DNA of 64,000 bases from OLB6 sp964525565. GTDB taxonomy: Bacteria; Bacteroidota; Ignavibacteria; Kapaibacteriales; Kapaibacteriaceae. The stretch covers positions 1 to 64,000 of the forward strand of contig CAZGHI010000011.1 in NCBI GenBank assembly GCA_964525565.1, read 5' to 3'. Positions 61,896 through 64,000 of this stretch are shown here, piece by piece. Position numbers and translations under genes: made by a program. The notes under the pieces are model-generated. The model was given only the letters and a program-made list of their open reading frames with translations. It was not told the origin of the DNA and did no database searches. Numbering within the stretch: the first letter of the stretch is position 1; each line of letters opens with the position of its first letter.

Positions 61896-62531
61896 ATGAT
61901 TATCACAGAAACGATTGAGGCCGGTCCGGTTGCTACCAACGCCTACGTGGTTTGCAATCTTTCCACGCACCTTGCGTTTTGTGTGGATGCACCTCCGCAG
62001 AGTGCCGAAGCAATTCTTGACGTTGTCCGCAATCACTCGTGCAAACTCACAGATGTTCTGCTCACACATACTCATTGGGACCATACCGCTGATTGTTCAC
62101 CACTGGTAAAGCAAACGGGAGCGAAACTAAGTGTTCATGCACTCGATGCCTACAGACTTTTGGATCCCAACAGGCACACGGTATGGCCATTAACGATAAC
62201 GCTGGATCGAGTTGTTCCGGACAACGTGTTCTCGGGAAATCAACGTATTCATCCCGCGGGTATCGGTTTGCACGTAGTGCATACTCCCGGGCACACCGAA
62301 GGAGGAGTGTGTTTTATAGACGAGGCCAATGAGCGAGTTTTTGTTGGCGACACCTTATTTGCCGGTAGCGTTGGAAGAACAGACCTACCCGGGGGAGATA
62401 TGGACGTGCTCATACAGTCCATACATTCCGTACTGATGACTCTTCCCGATAACTACCTTGTTTTGCCAGGCCACGGACCTACTACAACCATCGGTCGTGA
62501 ACGCACATCCAATCCGTTTGTAACACCGTGA
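61896..62531 (+). CDS. MBL-fold hydrolase (glyoxalase II-like)
   Basis: 211 residues. VLLTHTHWDHTADCSPLV gives the HxHxDH zinc motif; HVVHTPGHTEGGVCFI and FVGDTLFAGSVGRTDLPGGD supply the other ligands, and LPGHGPTTTIGRERTSNPF the last His. This arrangement matches the YcbL/glyoxalase II-type branch that hydrolyses thioesters. Leaderless-type start with TAATTTCG three bases upstream. Overlaps lptE by 4 bp. Confidence 0.92.
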   Translation: MIITETIEAGPVATNAYVVCNLSTHLAFCVDAPPQSAEAILDVVRNHSCKLTDVLLTHTHWDHTADCSPLVKQTGAKLSVHALDAYRLLDPNRHTVWPLTITLDRVVPDNVFSGNQRIHPAGIGLHVVHTPGHTEGGVCFIDEANERVFVGDTLFAGSVGRTDLPGGDMDVLIQSIHSVLMTLPDNYLVLPGHGPTTTIGRERTSNPFVTP

Positions 62532-63064
62532 ACGATTATTCATCCAACCTTCATGTGTTCCGCACACTTCGACCCCTAGTTTCGCATGTTGTTTGTGCAA
62601 CGTTAGCGGCAGCAGTAACCGCATGTTACTCGTTCAGAGGGGGGGCGATTCCGGAACACCTGCAAACGGTATCCATTAGCTCCGTTACCGATAAAAGTGG
62701 ATTTGGTGATGCCTCTCTGAGAGAATACTGCACGGAAACGATGCTCCAACGGTTCCGCACAGACAACACATTGCAGTTGGTAGGCGAAAACGGAGATGCC
62801 AGACTAACACCTGTACTTGTCCGCATTCAAGATCAAATGCTGAATGTTCAGTCAGGAGACCTAGAAGGCCAGCGCAGGATGGTGGTCGCCGTTGAGGTGG
62901 AGTATGTGGATGCGGTAAAGAACCGCACGGTGTGGAAGCGAACCTTCGAAAATTTCGATGTGTACGACGTAGCCAATGCTACTGAAGATCGCTCTCGCGC
63001 AGCCCGTGTTGCTATTGATCGCATTGTTGATGATGTGCTCCTGGCAATCGTTTCCGATTGGTAA
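62528..63064 (+). CDS. lptE: LPS-assembly lipoprotein LptE
   Basis: 178 residues. Signal ATLAAAVTAC-YSF with lipid-anchored Cys, followed by SFRGGAIPEHLQTVSISSV, the LptE pattern of Bacteroidota (C-x-Y-S-F-x-G-x-x-IP). It plugs LptD at the outer membrane for LPS delivery. RRMVVAVEVEYVDAVKNRTV and WKRTFENFDVYDVA are later strands. GTG start overlaps the MBL gene; a seven-G run is at 62639-62645. Confidence 0.85.
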   Translation: MNDYSSNLHVFRTLRPLVSHVVCATLAAAVTACYSFRGGAIPEHLQTVSISSVTDKSGFGDASLREYCTETMLQRFRTDNTLQLVGENGDARLTPVLVRIQDQMLNVQSGDLEGQRRMVVAVEVEYVDAVKNRTVWKRTFENFDVYDVANATEDRSRAARVAIDRIVDDVLLAIVSDW

Positions 63065-63139
63065 ACCGCTGCAGTGTCTGTACAAGACGATTTTTTTTTT
63101 TTTAACCATTTCATGTTCTTTCTAGGGGGAACGTTCTTC

Positions 63140-64000
63140 ATGGAGAACGTGCTACTGTTCACCTACTTCGCAGCACTTACTGTGCTCTTCGCTTTCGGGC
63201 TTCACGGCTTGGTGATGATTTATTTCTGGCATCGAACAGAAAAAAGCGCCAGACTGCCTGTACAGGACCTTCCGACAGATGCTCTTCCTGTGGTAACAGT
63301 GCAGTTGCCATTCTACAATGAGTTGTACGTTGTAGAACGGCTGGTCCGCGCTGTGTGTGAAATGGATTACCCTAAAGAAAAGCTTGAAATACAACTCCTG
63401 GACGACAGCACCGACGAAACTGTTCAGCTTTCGGCAGGCCTGGTTCAAGAATACCGTGCACAGGGATTCGACATTAAACACGTGCACCGTACCGTACGTA
63501 CCGGTTACAAGGCTGGGGCATTAAAAGAGGGTCTTGAGTCTGCGCGTGGTGATTTTATCGCAATCTTCGACGCTGACTTTGTTCCGAGAAAAGAGTTTCT
63601 TATGAAAACCATCCCTCATTTTGCCGATGCTCACGTTGGCATGGTACAAACACGATGGGAACACCTTAACGAAGACTACTCTTTTCTTACACGTGCTCAG
63701 GCTCTTGCCTTGGATGGACATTTTGTAGTGGAACAACAAATTCGTCATCGAGCAGGATTCTTTATCAACTTCAATGGTACGGCTGGGGTATGGCGAAAGA
63801 GTACCATTATTGATGCAGGTAACTGGCACAGTGATACACTAGCTGAAGACCTCGACTTGAGCTACAGAGCACAACTCCGTGGTTGGCGTTTTGTTTTTCT
63901 CAACGACGTAACATCGCCGGCAGAGCTGCCTGCAGATATTAATTCACTAAAAACTCAGCAGTTCCGATGGACGAAAGGTGCTGTTGAAACTGCCAAAAAA
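63140..64000 (+). CDS. Glycosyltransferase family 2, cellulose-synthase-like (partial)
   Basis: Runs off the right window edge (287 residues seen). After an N-terminal membrane segment (LLFTYFAALTVLFAFGLHGL), the GT2 core shows VTVQLPFYNE, LLDDSTDETVQL, FIAIFDADFVPRKEFL (DxD), TLAEDLDLSYRAQLRGW (TED-like) and QQFRWTKGAVE (QxxRW). It should polymerise or add a sugar at the membrane. Starts in frame are ATG 63140 (GGGGGA about 9 bases upstream), ATG 63113 and GTG 63074. The frame is open from the lptE stop, through a 13-T run at 63091-63103, so the N-terminus is uncertain. Confidence 0.9.
   Translation, partial: MENVLLFTYFAALTVLFAFGLHGLVMIYFWHRTEKSARLPVQDLPTDALPVVTVQLPFYNELYVVERLVRAVCEMDYPKEKLEIQLLDDSTDETVQLSAGLVQEYRAQGFDIKHVHRTVRTGYKAGALKEGLESARGDFIAIFDADFVPRKEFLMKTIPHFADAHVGMVQTRWEHLNEDYSFLTRAQALALDGHFVVEQQIRHRAGFFINFNGTAGVWRKSTIIDAGNWHSDTLAEDLDLSYRAQLRGWRFVFLNDVTSPAELPADINSLKTQQFRWTKGAVETAKK

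Noticed and set aside
1..64000. CRISPR array, insertion sequence, prophage
   Set aside because: No regularly spaced direct repeats, transposase, integrase or phage structural gene was found in the translations or intergenic regions.

Overview
The window reads as chromosome of a Gram-negative member of the FCB (Fibrobacteres-Chlorobi-Bacteroidota) group. The support is: C-terminal type IX secretion (T9SS) sorting tails on two large exported proteins; many outer-membrane barrels and lipoproteins; a TAnnTTTG promoter hexad, the Bacteroidota -7 element, a few bases upstream of many starts; atpD-atpC as a separate pair; a DUF2851 protein, a GWxTD protein and a short-chain L-threonine dehydrogenase. 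A Kapabacteria/Ignavibacteria/Chlorobi-like lineage is my inference; no rRNA is present. Four N-gaps (8088-8215, 18919-18933, 22197-22249, 24589-24611) show a draft assembly.

Layout. 1-4706 (minus): MauE-like protein, homocysteine methyltransferase-like/MTHFR fusion, RDD protein, tryptophan dioxygenase, ComF (cut by the edge and apparently frameshifted). 4770-8067: DUF5684 protein, strong terminator, zinc metalloprotease lipoprotein. 8216-11127: GC-rich hairpin element at a gap, pyrF, DUF2851 gene, 0.8 kb without genes. 11128-17091: accessory block with a T9SS-exported glycosidase, an HxlR regulator with a likely operator, and a tightly coupled five-gene operon (DJ-1/PfpI, outer-membrane barrel, bestrophin, TMEM175-like channel, NADP-Rossmann protein), followed by 1.1 kb without genes. 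18236-24923: tdh, DUF255 protein, O-antigen ligase-like, folD, rluA-type, adk, bracketed by two clusters of DnaA-box-like repeats. 25060-28043: two tandem paralogous outer-membrane proteins, one carrying 21 cysteines in 49 residues. 29030-35182: RlpA, LolA-like, TPR lipoprotein, DUF3467, then the origin-associated set rpmH-rnpA-yidD-yidC. 35393-43234: Omp28-like T9SS protein, GWxTD protein, CoA-transferase, EtfD-like Fe-S membrane oxidoreductase, CDF-like protein. 43258-51268 (mainly minus): GT4, M24 peptidase, guaB, small lipoprotein, atpC, atpD, GT39. 51284-58534: thiolase, isocitrate dehydrogenase, TamB. 58561-61832 (minus): nuoA, nuoB, anmK, acyl-CoA dehydrogenase. 61896-64000: MBL hydrolase, LptE, GT2 (cut by the edge).

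How it fits together. Acyl-CoA dehydrogenase, thiolase, CoA-transferase and the EtfD-like ETF:quinone reductase suggest beta-oxidation feeding a respiratory chain with complex I and F-type ATP synthase. Envelope biogenesis is heavily represented (YidC, TamB, LptE, OmpA-like, RlpA, AnmK, T9SS cargo). The most unusual items are the redox/ion-channel operon, the Cys-rich outer-membrane pair, the DnaA-box clusters near rpmH-yidC, the homocysteine methyltransferase domain lacking all three zinc cysteines, and poly-G tracts in several envelope genes.
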